From NCBI GenBank assembly GCA_910578845.1, contig CAJTSL010000038.1, positions 6,914-36,627 on the forward strand: a stretch of 29,714 nucleotides of DNA, in the 5' to 3' direction. Positions 16,166-24,706 of this stretch are shown here, piece by piece. A program made the translations under genes and the position numbers. The DNA is from an uncultured Lachnospiraceae bacterium. GTDB taxonomy: Bacteria > Bacillota > Clostridia > Lachnospirales > Lachnospiraceae. The notes below the pieces were generated by a model that was not told the origin of the DNA, did not search any database, and was given only the letters and a program-made list of their open reading frames with translations. Position 1 is the first letter of the stretch, and each line of letters begins with the position of its first letter.

Positions 16166-17074
16166 ATGGAATACGTTTTAAAAACACACTCGTTATCTAA
16201 ACACTATCAGAATGTCCCCGCATTAAACGGCCTGTCTATGCATGTTCCCAAAGGAGCGATTTATGGGCTTGTGGGGAAAAACGGCGCTGGGAAAACAACG
16301 CTGTTTCGTCTGATCTGCGGCCTGCAACAGCCGACGTCAGGCGATTATACGATCTATGGCGTAGAAAGTATCAGTGGAGAAATTGTGAAAGCCAGAAGGC
16401 GGATGGGTGGCATTATCGAGACGCCATCGCTTTATCTGGATATGACGGCGGTAGACAATATGAAAACACAGTATCGTGTTTTGGGCCTGCCATCTTTTGC
16501 GGGGATAGCAGAGCTGCTTCAGTTAGTTGGGCTGGAAGGGACTGGCAAGAAGAAAGTGAAGAACTTTTCCCTTGGCATGCGGCAGCGTCTGGGGATTGCA
16601 GTCGCGCTTGCGGGAGACCCGGATTTTTTGATCCTGGATGAGCCCATAAACGGCTTAGACCCACAGGGCATTATTGAAATGCGGGAACTGATCTTGAAAT
16701 TGAACAGGGAGCGTCAGATGACGGTCTTACTATCCAGCCATATCCTGGATGAGCTTTCCCGTCTGGCGACACACTATGGCTTTATCCATAAGGGATGTAT
16801 GATGAAAGAGTTAAGCGCCAGGGAGCTGGAAGCGGCATGCAGGAAATGTATGCGTATGCAAGTATCGGACACGGGAGCGCTTGCGCGGGTCATGGATGCG
16901 ATGCGGATAGAATATACGATTTTATCCGATACGCATGCAGACGTGTATACACAGATGAGCGTGACGGAACTGGCATGTATGTTAAAAGAGCATAATTGTG
17001 AGATTATATCCTTGCAGGAGAAAGATGAGAGCCTGGAAAGCTATTATATCAATTTGGTGGGGGAAGAAAGATGA
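16166..17074 (+). CDS. ABC transporter ATPase, bacitracin/lantibiotic-efflux (BcrA) type
   Basis: 302 residues from ATG 16166, with GGAGGA at 16155-16160 ideally spaced; a longer frame from TTG 16127 lacks support. Walker A GKNGAGKT (37-44), Q-loop region, signature FSLGMRQRLG, Walker B FLILDEPINGLD, switch His LLSSHILDEL. The FSLGMRQRLGIA signature is typical of the BcrA/NatA-like ATPases that serve ABC-2 permeases giving protection against cell-wall antibiotics or lantibiotics. Its stop overlaps the permease start by four bases, so the pair is coupled. Expression probably depends on the upstream CTTAACC array. Confidence 0.9.
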   Translation: MEYVLKTHSLSKHYQNVPALNGLSMHVPKGAIYGLVGKNGAGKTTLFRLICGLQQPTSGDYTIYGVESISGEIVKARRRMGGIIETPSLYLDMTAVDNMKTQYRVLGLPSFAGIAELLQLVGLEGTGKKKVKNFSLGMRQRLGIAVALAGDPDFLILDEPINGLDPQGIIEMRELILKLNRERQMTVLLSSHILDELSRLATHYGFIHKGCMMKELSARELEAACRKCMRMQVSDTGALARVMDAMRIEYTILSDTHADVYTQMSVTELACMLKEHNCEIISLQEKDESLESYYINLVGEER

Positions 17075-17907
17075 GCAGACTTTTATATGCAAATTTGGCG
17101 AGATTAATGAAGAGCAGGATATTCTGGCTGATTGAGGCTTTTTTAGCCGGCTACAGTATATTTGTATATTCTATGGGTGCGATCAATATGAAGAATGGCA
17201 TTACAATTGGCGCTTCTGAGTGGTCGTTATATTTCTTTAACGAGATGCTGTTCTCTCATATCATCATGGTATTCTTCATACCTTTTTTCATCGGTGTGGA
17301 ATATAGTGACGGCGCTATACGGAATAAAATTATGGTTGGGCATAAGAGAAAAGATATATATCTGGCCAATTTTATGATATGCTGTATCGTAGGAGTGATC
17401 CAGTTTGCAACGTATATGTTTACTTCCCTGATCGCAGGGCTTGTGCTGATTGGCCCTTTAGCCATTACGGGAATAACGGATTTCTCATGGAGAATCGGTT
17501 ACGGTTTGGCGATTATTTTCGTCTATGCGGCGGTTTTCACTACGATAGCGATGCTAGATACGAACAAGACACGCGTAGCGGTAGTAGAAATAGCGATTGT
17601 ATTACTGTTTATCATCTTAGTATCGCAGATATGGTCAGACTTGTCGGAGCCGGAGCGGATAAACCGGATGGTCAGCACAGAGGATGGTACATTTGTAGAA
17701 GAGGATGTGCCTAACCGGAAGTATGTAGAGGGTAAGAAAAGAGCCGTATATGAATGGCTGGATTGTTTCCTGCCTGCCGACCAGGCAATGTATGTGATAG
17801 ACCCGGCAGCTTCTTATTCCATGAAAATACCCGTTTGTCTCTTAGGGGAGGCGGCGCTTATTGTCGGGACAGGGATTTATTTCTTTAGGAAGAAAGATTT
17901 AAAATAG
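17071..17907 (+). CDS. ABC-2 type transporter permease (BcrB-like)
   Basis: 278 residues with six predicted helices: about 18-36, 60-80, 105-135 (long), 140-165, 180-195 and 250-270, the usual ABC-2 plan. A large outside loop of about 50 residues lies between helices 5 and 6 (SDLSEPERINRMVSTEDG...). It ends with FFRKKDLK, a common C-terminus in this family. Translated from ATG 17071, which overlaps the ATPase stop (ATGA), with GGGGGAAG before it. It works with the ATPase in export or protection. The substrate cannot be told. Confidence 0.88.
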   Translation: MSRLLYANLARLMKSRIFWLIEAFLAGYSIFVYSMGAINMKNGITIGASEWSLYFFNEMLFSHIIMVFFIPFFIGVEYSDGAIRNKIMVGHKRKDIYLANFMICCIVGVIQFATYMFTSLIAGLVLIGPLAITGITDFSWRIGYGLAIIFVYAAVFTTIAMLDTNKTRVAVVEIAIVLLFIILVSQIWSDLSEPERINRMVSTEDGTFVEEDVPNRKYVEGKKRAVYEWLDCFLPADQAMYVIDPAASYSMKIPVCLLGEAALIVGTGIYFFRKKDLK

Positions 17908-17984
17908 GCGATTACAAACGGTTGTTTCATGCCACGGATTCCGCAATTGCCGGAATAGACCCAGATAATTATAGGGAGACATGT

Positions 17985-18884
17985 ATGGAAAATGTGTTGT
18001 GGGCTGTAGTGCTGCTTCTTGGCAGCATGAATGCCGCTTTGCTTGTAAAAATATACTTGATGAGAAAAGCGGCAAAGGAAATAGAAAATGGCTTGGCGGA
18101 TAAGCTTGCGGAGGAGACGAATACGCTGCTTAGCATTTCCTCTCGTGATAAATATATGCGAAAGCTTGCAGTTTCGCTTAATGAAGAGCTGCGCATTTTG
18201 CGTACCAAACGGCTTGCTTTTCAACAGGGAGACTTGCAGTTAAAAGAGGCTGTGACGAATATATCACATGATATCAGGACGCCTCTGACGGCGATTTGCG
18301 GTTATCTGGAATTGTTAAAGGAAACCGTTTCACAGGCGCCTGCCAGCCATTATCTAAGTATTATTGAGAACCGTACGGAAGCATTAAAGGCGCTTACGGA
18401 CGAATTGCTTGATTATTCGGTCGCGGCATGGGAAGAGCAGGAGATTGTGTATGAAGATGTCATATTAAACCATGTGCTGGAAGAGAGTGTTGCCGCTTAT
18501 TATGGAGCCTTACGGAAAGAAAAAATCACGCCCGATATTTATATACCACAAATAGAAGTTAAATGTAGATTAAATAAAGAGAAAACGTCCCGTATTATGG
18601 GGAATATATTGAGTAATGCTATAAAATATAGTGACGGGGATTTGCAAATTATATTATCGGAAAACGGTGAGATTAGATTTACAAATCATGCGCCAGCTAT
18701 GGACGAGATACAAGCGGGGAAACTCTTTCACCGGTTCTATACCGTAGATGCGCCGAAGAAATCTACAGGACTTGGCTTATCCATTGCCAAGACGTTTGCG
18801 GAACAGATGGGAGGCGCAATCGGCGCAAGCTATCAAAATGAAGAACTGACGATCTGGCTTTCTTTTGCGAAACAGAGGCTTTGA
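17985..18884 (+). CDS. Sensor histidine kinase with minimal sensor region
   Basis: 299 residues from ATG 17985, preceded by AGGGAG at 17974-17978; the frame extends to TTG 17922, but that region has no ribosome site and holds a small hairpin (17938-17956). One N-terminal helix (residues about 4-26), a charged linker, then DHp with phospho-His95 in SHDIRTPLTA. The catalytic domain has N-box NILSNAIKYS and G-box GLGLSIAK. There is no periplasmic sensor, so it probably senses through its helix or via the ABC transporter, as in other antimicrobial-peptide kinases. It is downstream of the permease by 77 bases and likely in one transcript with it; partner is the regulator at 15338. Confidence 0.9.
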   Translation: MENVLWAVVLLLGSMNAALLVKIYLMRKAAKEIENGLADKLAEETNTLLSISSRDKYMRKLAVSLNEELRILRTKRLAFQQGDLQLKEAVTNISHDIRTPLTAICGYLELLKETVSQAPASHYLSIIENRTEALKALTDELLDYSVAAWEEQEIVYEDVILNHVLEESVAAYYGALRKEKITPDIYIPQIEVKCRLNKEKTSRIMGNILSNAIKYSDGDLQIILSENGEIRFTNHAPAMDEIQAGKLFHRFYTVDAPKKSTGLGLSIAKTFAEQMGGAIGASYQNEELTIWLSFAKQRL

Positions 18885-18953
18885 AGAGAATGTCGCGCAT
18901 GCCGCGATGCTTCACATATGGATGCCAGGAAACGGCACATGGGTTTTCAATTT

Positions 18954-19997
18954 TTAATAAATAGTTTGTACGTTTGTGATTTCATGATCTTTTACATGAA
19001 AACGCCAGACAGAGTGGCCGGGAATGCGGTGTTCTGTTAGATACCATGCGTTATCTAATGCGGTGATATAATATGGCGTCCCACCGCCGATGAAGTTTGC
19101 ATAAATATCTTCATATTTTCCATCCTGCAAGCCGGAAAGTTTCTGTGTACGGATTATTGTGGCGTAATCCTGGCTGCCGTTGATGTCGGTGGAGACTGTC
19201 AGATAGAAGTAGTCTTCTATTTTCGTCAGTTGGATCATGCCGGCAATTGTATCCGGGACCGGATAGGTATCTAGGATCTCGAAGGACTGCAAGTCTGCGC
19301 GGATGATGTTGCCATTTGCCGATACGAAATAGATCTCGTCTTCTATAATAGTAAAGGAACGGACGTAGATGTTGTCTAATGAATCAATCTTGCGGATCTC
19401 TGTGAGATACATGCGGGAGTCGCCGGGATTATGGCGGAATAGGAACATCTCCCCGCTCATGGAGCTCCATGCATAGAAGGTGTCCGTCTTTTCATCATAA
19501 ATAATATAGTGCGGCCTTGTGCCGATTTCCGAAAAAGTCTGGGTATGTAGGAAAATGCCGTCTTTTTTCTCGAATATCAGGATTCTGTTATTTTCCGTAT
19601 CGTCAATCAGATAGACAGTGCCATCGCTGGCAAGGGTATGGCCTTTGTTGATTTGATCTGTCATGACTTGCCATTGTGAAAGCGGATCTGTCAGATTATC
19701 ATGGTAGATGACCTGATTGTGATAACAGTCTACCAGAAAATAAGTGTCGTCTACTTTGGTCAGATAAGTTGGGACGCTTAAGTCTGTGAAAGGATTCAGT
19801 TTGGCGCCGCTTTGTATGGAGGCGGCCAGGGTTTCTTCCTCTGTCAGCTCAGATGCCGCAAGATAGTCTGTAACGAACATTTCCTTTTCCGATACCGGAG
19901 TTTTCTGACAGGCACACAATAGGATAGGAGAAATAAAAGCGAAGATCAAAAGAGAGATGATGGCTTGTAGCGGATGGTGTTGCGTAATTTTTCTCAT
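18954..19997 (-). CDS. Beta-propeller-like surface lipoprotein
   Basis: 347 residues, only convincing minus-strand gene. Lipoprotein signal: hydrophobic stretch at 12-27 and lipobox LCAC with lipidated Cys30 (Cys28 possible). The mature part is made of repeated beta-hairpin units (YFLVDCYHNQVIYHD, VYLIDDTENNRILIFEKKDG, FYAWSSMSGEMFLFRHN, IYFVSANGNIIRADLQS, YYITALDNAWYLTE), which suggests a six- or seven-bladed propeller of the NHL/quinoprotein kind. No catalytic motif is seen; binding of a ligand or protein is likely. Start ATG (complement of 19995-19997) has AGGAGGCACAT upstream on the minus strand. It converges on the kinase gene (69-base gap without a clear terminator) and is divergent from the acyltransferase gene. 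Confidence 0.8.
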   Translation of the reverse strand: MRKITQHHPLQAIISLLIFAFISPILLCACQKTPVSEKEMFVTDYLAASELTEEETLAASIQSGAKLNPFTDLSVPTYLTKVDDTYFLVDCYHNQVIYHDNLTDPLSQWQVMTDQINKGHTLASDGTVYLIDDTENNRILIFEKKDGIFLHTQTFSEIGTRPHYIIYDEKTDTFYAWSSMSGEMFLFRHNPGDSRMYLTEIRKIDSLDNIYVRSFTIIEDEIYFVSANGNIIRADLQSFEILDTYPVPDTIAGMIQLTKIEDYFYLTVSTDINGSQDYATIIRTQKLSGLQDGKYEDIYANFIGGGTPYYITALDNAWYLTEHRIPGHSVWRFHVKDHEITNVQTIY

Positions 19998-20033
19998 ATG
20001 TGCCTCCTGGGGAAAAATGTTTCTATCGTCAAA

Positions 20034-20060
20034 GCTTATACAACATTAATGCTTATACAA
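20034..20060. repeat. Direct repeat GCTTATACAA in a divergent promoter region
   Basis: GCTTATACAA at 20034-20043 and 20051-20060, with a 17-base period. It lies upstream of the extended -10 at 20086 and also upstream of the minus-strand lipoprotein. It may be an operator for both genes; this is inference. Confidence 0.55.
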
Positions 20061-20085
20061 TATGATAACACTATTTGGAGGAATA

Positions 20086-20094
20086 TGCTATAAT
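20086..20094 (+). promoter_or_regulatory. Extended -10 promoter of the acyltransferase operon
   Basis: TGC followed by perfect TATAAT (20089-20094). No good -35 is found, consistent with an extended -10 promoter. It gives a leader of about 120 bases before the gene. Confidence 0.55.
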
Positions 20095-20221
20095 AGACGC
20101 AAGCTGGACGGCTTATGCCACAAGAATTGTGATGCGGCTCTTGCAGAAACCGCCAAAGGTTAATTGCGCAATGTAGCGAAAGCGGATCAAAAAGTAATGT
20201 TGGAGGAAGCGCGGCTGTCGT

Positions 20222-21409
20222 ATGGAGGGGAAAGTGGCTGGTTTGAAAGAAAAAGATTATAATATGACATTTTGTATCCTTTCCGGTATTGCTATGGTGA
20301 TGATTGTAGCAGGGCATGCAGGGTATACTATATTAACGGTCGGGGATCTGTTTCCGTACTATTCTTTTCATGTGCCGCTATTTATGTTTATTTCCGGGTA
20401 TTTTTACCGGGAAGAAAAGGAAAAAGACGCGTTTGCCTATTGGAAACAAAAGGTAAAACGGCTGCTTTTGCCCTATTTTGTTTGGAACCTGATATATGGC
20501 ATAGTGGCATGGGCGCTTCGGCAATGCGGATTTACGATGGGAGAAGGGATTAGCCTTTGGACATTGTTCATAGAGCCATTTGTCAGCGGCTACCAGTTTA
20601 TTTACAACTATGCGGCGTGGTTTGTGCCGGTTCTTTTCCTCGTTGAGATGATGAACCTGTTCATGCGGCTTATATTGAAGAAGCTTCACTTATGTTATGA
20701 GAGCCTGATACTGGCGGGAAGCCTAATAGTGGGCATGGCTGTTGTGTGGCTGGCGATTGGCGGGCATGTGTGGGGGATTTATAAGATGCCTGGCAGGATA
20801 TTGTTTCTATACCCATGTTTCCAAATGGGGCAGTTTTATTACCGGAAATTGGAGAAGCATGATACATTAGGGAATCTGCCTTATTTTGGCATTGTCATAG
20901 GCATACAGGTACTGCTGCATTTATGTTGCAATGGCCTTGCTTATAGCAGCGTGTGGTGTACGGGATTTGCAAATGGGCCGGTCATCCCTTATGTGACAGC
21001 AGTGTCAGGAATTGCGTTCTGGCTGCGCACCGCAAGGATATTATCACCGCTTCTTCAGAATAATAAATATATGATCTATCTCGGAAAGAATACCTATGCC
21101 ATAATGATGCATCATGTAATGGCATTTATGCTGGTTAAAATGGTAATTGCAATGTTTGTGACACATACGTCATTTTGTACGGACTTTGATAGGGAACTGT
21201 TTCTGGGAAGCATTGATTATTATTATATGGTCGGAGGCAGCGAACAGTTTAAGATGATATATCTATTGGCAGGAGTGTGCTTGCCGCTTTTGTTACAGTA
21301 TGGATTGACAAAGATCCGGAAGACAGTTTTGCTGCGCGTCCGCAAATCTGTCTATCTTGTTTGGCAGCGGCTTTTAAAACATAGTTTCGCCGTTATCCGG
21401 CGAAAGTAG
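20222..21409 (+). CDS. Acyltransferase 3 family membrane protein
   Basis: 395 residues, about ten helices, in the OafA/WecH-like acyltransferase-3 plan. The N-terminal motif SGIAMVMIVAGHAG holds the conserved His after helix 1, and FHVPLFMFISGYFYR the second conserved segment. These enzymes O-acylate cell-surface glycans or lipids at the membrane. ATG 20222 is 15 bases from GGAGGAAG; in-frame GTG 20234 and TTG 20243 lie after a second GGAGGGG (20225-20231), so the start is uncertain by a few codons. The C-terminus is basic (LRVRKSVYLVWQRLLKH). It is co-directional with the small membrane protein 18 bases downstream. Confidence 0.85.
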   Translation: MEGKVAGLKEKDYNMTFCILSGIAMVMIVAGHAGYTILTVGDLFPYYSFHVPLFMFISGYFYREEKEKDAFAYWKQKVKRLLLPYFVWNLIYGIVAWALRQCGFTMGEGISLWTLFIEPFVSGYQFIYNYAAWFVPVLFLVEMMNLFMRLILKKLHLCYESLILAGSLIVGMAVVWLAIGGHVWGIYKMPGRILFLYPCFQMGQFYYRKLEKHDTLGNLPYFGIVIGIQVLLHLCCNGLAYSSVWCTGFANGPVIPYVTAVSGIAFWLRTARILSPLLQNNKYMIYLGKNTYAIMMHHVMAFMLVKMVIAMFVTHTSFCTDFDRELFLGSIDYYYMVGGSEQFKMIYLLAGVCLPLLLQYGLTKIRKTVLLRVRKSVYLVWQRLLKHSFAVIRRK

Positions 21410-21426
21410 TTAAGAAAGGGGAATTA

Positions 21427-21780
21427 ATGATAACATACGAAGGGGTTAGATTGATAATGACAGTGCTATTTTTGGCGATGATCGTTTTGTTATTGGTGGC
21501 GTTCTATAAAGGCACATATGGCATGGCGTGGGTCTATAACTGGAATGGAGAGCGTTACCGTTGTATAGGATATGCACAAGTTAGGAAAGAGGACGGCGCT
21601 TTTGCGCTATATCTGGGAGAACGTATGGTGGATCTGTCCCGTACGACTGCCTATCAGATTGTGCTAAGCAGGGCATTTTGTAGGAGGAACCAATACCAGA
21701 AATTATTTGTCTATGCTGAGGGGTGCAGAAGCTATCTGGTGGTAGAGCGGGAAGCATTGAAAACAGAGATTCCCTTTTAA
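21427..21780 (+). CDS. Small membrane-anchored protein next to the acyltransferase
   Basis: 117 residues, family not recognised. One N-terminal helix (about 10-27), then a small, probably beta-rich domain (WVYNWNGERYRCIGYAQVRK, ALYLGERMVDLSRTTAY) of about 85 residues. The ribosome site AAAGGGGAATTA precedes ATG 21427. The gap to the acyltransferase stop is 17 bases, so they are likely co-transcribed. It may be a partner of the acyltransferase. Confidence 0.72.
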   Translation: MITYEGVRLIMTVLFLAMIVLLLVAFYKGTYGMAWVYNWNGERYRCIGYAQVRKEDGAFALYLGERMVDLSRTTAYQIVLSRAFCRRNQYQKLFVYAEGCRSYLVVEREALKTEIPF

Positions 21781-21789
21781 GGAAAGTTT

Positions 21790-21798
21790 TGGTATACT
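21790..21798 (+). promoter_or_regulatory. Extended -10 promoter upstream of the GT2 gene
   Basis: TGG followed by TATACT (21793-21798), with no good -35. It would start a leader of about 215 bases before the glycosyltransferase at 22023. Confidence 0.45.
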
Positions 21799-21945
21799 AA
21801 AACGAACGGTATTGTTCCGTCCGCCAGATTGCTCTGCGGATATGGTGTTCCAAGTAAATACGTGGATGCTGATTGTAGGCAATTGGTATGGGTGTTATAT
21901 GGCGTATATGGCCTATATGGGTGCTAGATGGGCGTTAGACGAATG

Positions 21946-21986
21946 CCAGGCGCAAATTTGTGCCGACGCTGATAGCGTCCTGGCTC
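21946..21986 (+). other. Structured leader segment before the GT2 gene
   Basis: GCCAG near 21946 pairs with CTGGC near 21982, enclosing GACGCT-GAT-AGCGTC (about 21966-21980) and the near-palindrome GCGCAAATTTGTGC (about 21951-21964). The small three-way fold lies about 36 bases before the start codon. It may be a regulatory leader; no known riboswitch is recognised. A weak 63-codon frame in the same stretch is judged not to be a gene. Confidence 0.4.
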
Positions 21987-22022
21987 CAAGATTCGCAAGT
22001 TGAGTAAGAATGGGGGATTGGT

Positions 22023-23063
22023 ATGATTACAATCAGTCTTTGTATGATCGTGAAAAATGAAGAAAAAGTGCTCGCAAGATGTTTGGAGAGCCTGACGGGC
22101 CTGATGGATGAGATTATTATCGTAGATACCGGGTCTTGTGATAAGACAAAGGAGATCGCGGCGCGTTATACCGATAAAATATATGATTTTGAATGGGTGC
22201 AGGATTTTGCAGCGGCACGGAATTTCGCTTTTTCCAAAGCCAGTATGGAATATATCTATTCTGCGGATGCGGACGAGGTGCTGGATGCGGAAAACCGGAG
22301 AGCTTTTTGGCATCTGAAAGAAACGCTGCTACCGGAAATTGATATTGTACAGATGTATTATGCGAACCAGCTCGATTTTGGGACGATTTATAATTACGAC
22401 AAAGAACTGCGCCCGAAACTTTTTAAGCGTCTTAGGACTTTTACGTGGGCGGAGCCGATTCATGAACAAGTGATTTTAGACCCGGTGATCTTTGACAGTG
22501 ATATTGCAATCCTGCATATGCCGGAAAGTAATCATAAAGACCGGGATCTGGCGTCTTTTGCGCGGATGGCGGCATCCGGTATGCGCCTGTCGAAAAGGCT
22601 TCACAATATCTATGCCAAAGAGCTGTTTATTTCCGGGGAAGACCAAGATTTTCTGGCGGCAGCGGCATTTTTCGAGGATTCCTGCCTGGATACACAAAGA
22701 TCACTGGATGAGATCAAGGAAGCGGCGTGCGTCGTGACAAGGGCGGCGAGGATTGCGCAAGATACGGAGAAGTTCTTAAAATATGCCTTGAAAGTGGTGG
22801 CGGCAGAGGGCTGTGCGGAAATCTGCTGTGAACTCGGATTCTATTTTATGGAACGGCAGGATTACTCAGAAGCTATTATCTGGTTTTATAATGCTGCGTA
22901 TGAAACAGAGAGTATCCTTAATATACATAGTAGTAGGGATATTCCGCTCTGTGGCCTGAGCAGGTGCTATAGGCTCATGGGCAATGAGGAGCAGGCGGAT
23001 GCATATGAGGAACTGATTAAGGAGTGGAAGGAGAAAGAACGGTCAGATGAAGTGGGAAGATAA
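22023..23063 (+). CDS. SunS-like GT2 glycosyltransferase with helical repeat tail
   Basis: 346 residues. GT-A fold at about 1-200: ISLCMIVKNEEKVLARCLES, EIIIVDTGSCDKT, DFAAARNFAFSKA, and the metal/UDP-sugar site SADADE. The C-terminal ~130 residues are helical (EAACVVTRAARIAQDTEKF, CCELGFYFMERQDYSEAIIW) and look like TPR-type repeats. This combination occurs in the SunS group, which glycosylates peptides or proteins, and in other cytoplasmic GT2 enzymes with TPRs. No precursor peptide was recognised nearby. GGGGGATTGGT lies before ATG 22023. The end overlaps the aminotransferase start by 17 bases. Confidence 0.88.
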   Translation: MITISLCMIVKNEEKVLARCLESLTGLMDEIIIVDTGSCDKTKEIAARYTDKIYDFEWVQDFAAARNFAFSKASMEYIYSADADEVLDAENRRAFWHLKETLLPEIDIVQMYYANQLDFGTIYNYDKELRPKLFKRLRTFTWAEPIHEQVILDPVIFDSDIAILHMPESNHKDRDLASFARMAASGMRLSKRLHNIYAKELFISGEDQDFLAAAAFFEDSCLDTQRSLDEIKEAACVVTRAARIAQDTEKFLKYALKVVAAEGCAEICCELGFYFMERQDYSEAIIWFYNAAYETESILNIHSSRDIPLCGLSRCYRLMGNEEQADAYEELIKEWKEKERSDEVGR

Positions 23064-24108
23064 TATAAGAAAGGCGGAACCATACGTGCCTGGGGAGCAG
23101 CCGCAGAAAAAAGGGATTATCAAGTTAAATACCAATGAATGCCCGTATCCGCCATCTCCGATGGTTGAGGAGAAAATGCATAAGATCGCATATCAGGATC
23201 TGCGCTTATACCCGGAGTTCCCGGAAAAGACGCAGTTGAACGCGGAGCTTGCCAGATACCATCAGGTGAAGGAAGAGCAGATTTTCATCGGTGTCGGCTC
23301 GGATGACGTGCTGTCTATGGCGTTTTTGGCTTTTTTCAATTCCAGGAAACCGATCCTGTTCCCGGATATAACATATTCCTTTTATGATGTGTGGGCCGAA
23401 ATCTATAGGATTCCTTATGAGAGAAAGCCGTTGGATGAGGATTTTGGCATCCAGGCAGCAGATTATAAGGGAGAAAACGGCGGCATTGTTTTCCCGAATC
23501 CCAATGCGCCAACGGGTGTTTTGATGGATGTGGATGCCATAGAAGAAATTGTGCGGGCGAATGAAGACGTGGTCGTGATCGTCGATGAAGCATATATTGA
23601 TTTTGGCGGCATAAGTTGTCTTCCGCTGCTAAGCAAATATGAGAATTTATTAGTAGTCCGTACCTTCTCTAAGTCGAGGGCAATGGCGGGCAGCAGGATT
23701 GGATATGCCATCGGGAATGAGAAATTGATCCGTTATTTAAATGATGTCAAGTATTCTGTCAATTCTTATACGATGAACCGTCCGGCATTAGAGCTGGGGA
23801 CAGAAGCGGTGAAGGACGACGATTACTTTAAAGAAATCTGTGGGAAGATTATCTCGACAAGAGAACGGAGCAAGAAGGAGCTGGCGGCGCTCGGATTTAC
23901 ATTTCCAGAATCTTATGGTAATTTCATTTTTGCGACGCATGAACGAGTTGAGGCAGCAGAGATTTTCAGAAAATTGAAAGAACATGACATTTACGTCAGA
24001 CACTGGAATAAGCCGCGGATCCATAACTACTTGCGCATCACCATTGGCCTGGATGAAGAGATGGATGCCTTATTTGCGGCGCTTAGAGAAATATTAAATC
24101 TAGAATAA
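23047..24108 (+). CDS. hisC: HisC-like PLP aminotransferase
   Basis: 353 residues, the length of HisC. PLP lysine K209 lies in RTFSKSRAMAGSRIGYAIG; other type I fold markers are NTNECPYPPSP near the start, FPNPNAPTG, VIVDEAYIDF and the late Arg in NYLRITIGL. It transfers an amino group from glutamate to an imidazolylacetol-phosphate-like substrate. No other histidine gene is in the window, and it overlaps a glycosyltransferase gene by 17 bases, so a related substrate is possible. ATG 23047 follows AAGGAGAAAG (at 23028-23037). The next 97 bases hold no gene and no clear terminator. Confidence 0.88.
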   Translation: MKWEDNIRKAEPYVPGEQPQKKGIIKLNTNECPYPPSPMVEEKMHKIAYQDLRLYPEFPEKTQLNAELARYHQVKEEQIFIGVGSDDVLSMAFLAFFNSRKPILFPDITYSFYDVWAEIYRIPYERKPLDEDFGIQAADYKGENGGIVFPNPNAPTGVLMDVDAIEEIVRANEDVVVIVDEAYIDFGGISCLPLLSKYENLLVVRTFSKSRAMAGSRIGYAIGNEKLIRYLNDVKYSVNSYTMNRPALELGTEAVKDDDYFKEICGKIISTRERSKKELAALGFTFPESYGNFIFATHERVEAAEIFRKLKEHDIYVRHWNKPRIHNYLRITIGLDEEMDALFAALREILNLE

Positions 24109-24205
24109 ATAAATAAAAATGAGTTAAATGAACAGTAAAATGATCAAAATAAAGATTGAAAAAAGTAGCCATGCGCAGTTTGAGTAAAAATGGAGGGCAT
24201 ATTTT

Positions 24206-24706
24206 ATGGAAGCATTGACAGTTTGGTTTGCGAATTCGTTAGGAAAGTATGTGTCAGAGGAGATTGTAATTTTCATCATTTCTATGGTACCGATTTTGGA
24301 ATTGCGGGGAGGCTTGCTCGTTTCAAAGCTATTAAGCGTTCCGATAACAACTGCTATTCCAATTTGTATCATTGGTAATATCATACCTATTCCGTTCATT
24401 CTTTTGTTCATCAAACAGATTTTTAAATGGCTGAAAAAAATAAAGATCTTCAGAGGGATGATTGAGAAATTAGAAGCGCGCGCTATGAACCGGAGCGATT
24501 CGATTAAAAGATATGAATTCTGGGGGCTGGTATTGTTCGTCGGTATCCCGCTTCCGGGAACAGGAGCCTGGACAGGATCACTGATCGCGGCGTTATTGGA
24601 TATTGATTTTAAGAAAGCGATACTGGCAGAACTACTTGGAATTGCAATAGCAACTGTTATTATGTCATTTGTTTCATATGGTCTCATGGGGGCGTTGATA
24701 GGGTGA
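24206..24706 (+). CDS. Small multidrug-export family membrane protein
   Basis: 166 residues with four or five helices. The family marks are MVPILELRGGL near residue 28 and VGIPLPGTGAWTG near 115, as in the Sm_multidrug_ex/COG2426 family. Despite the name its transport activity is poorly defined. GGAGGG lies before ATG 24206. It has an inward polar segment KQIFKWLKKIKIFRGMIEKL between helices. Its stop overlaps the start of the hexosaminidase gene by three bases (GTGA), so the two are coupled. Confidence 0.88.
   Translation: MEALTVWFANSLGKYVSEEIVIFIISMVPILELRGGLLVSKLLSVPITTAIPICIIGNIIPIPFILLFIKQIFKWLKKIKIFRGMIEKLEARAMNRSDSIKRYEFWGLVLFVGIPLPGTGAWTGSLIAALLDIDFKKAILAELLGIAIATVIMSFVSYGLMGALIG

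Noticed and set aside
21812..22003. 63-codon frame before the GT2 gene
   Set aside because: TTG start without ribosome site, odd composition with repeated YMAYMAYM; more likely part of a leader.
24124..24687. 187-codon antisense frame opposite the multidrug-export gene
   Set aside because: The + strand encodes the conserved family motifs ELRGG and PLPGTGAWTG; the antisense is a shadow.
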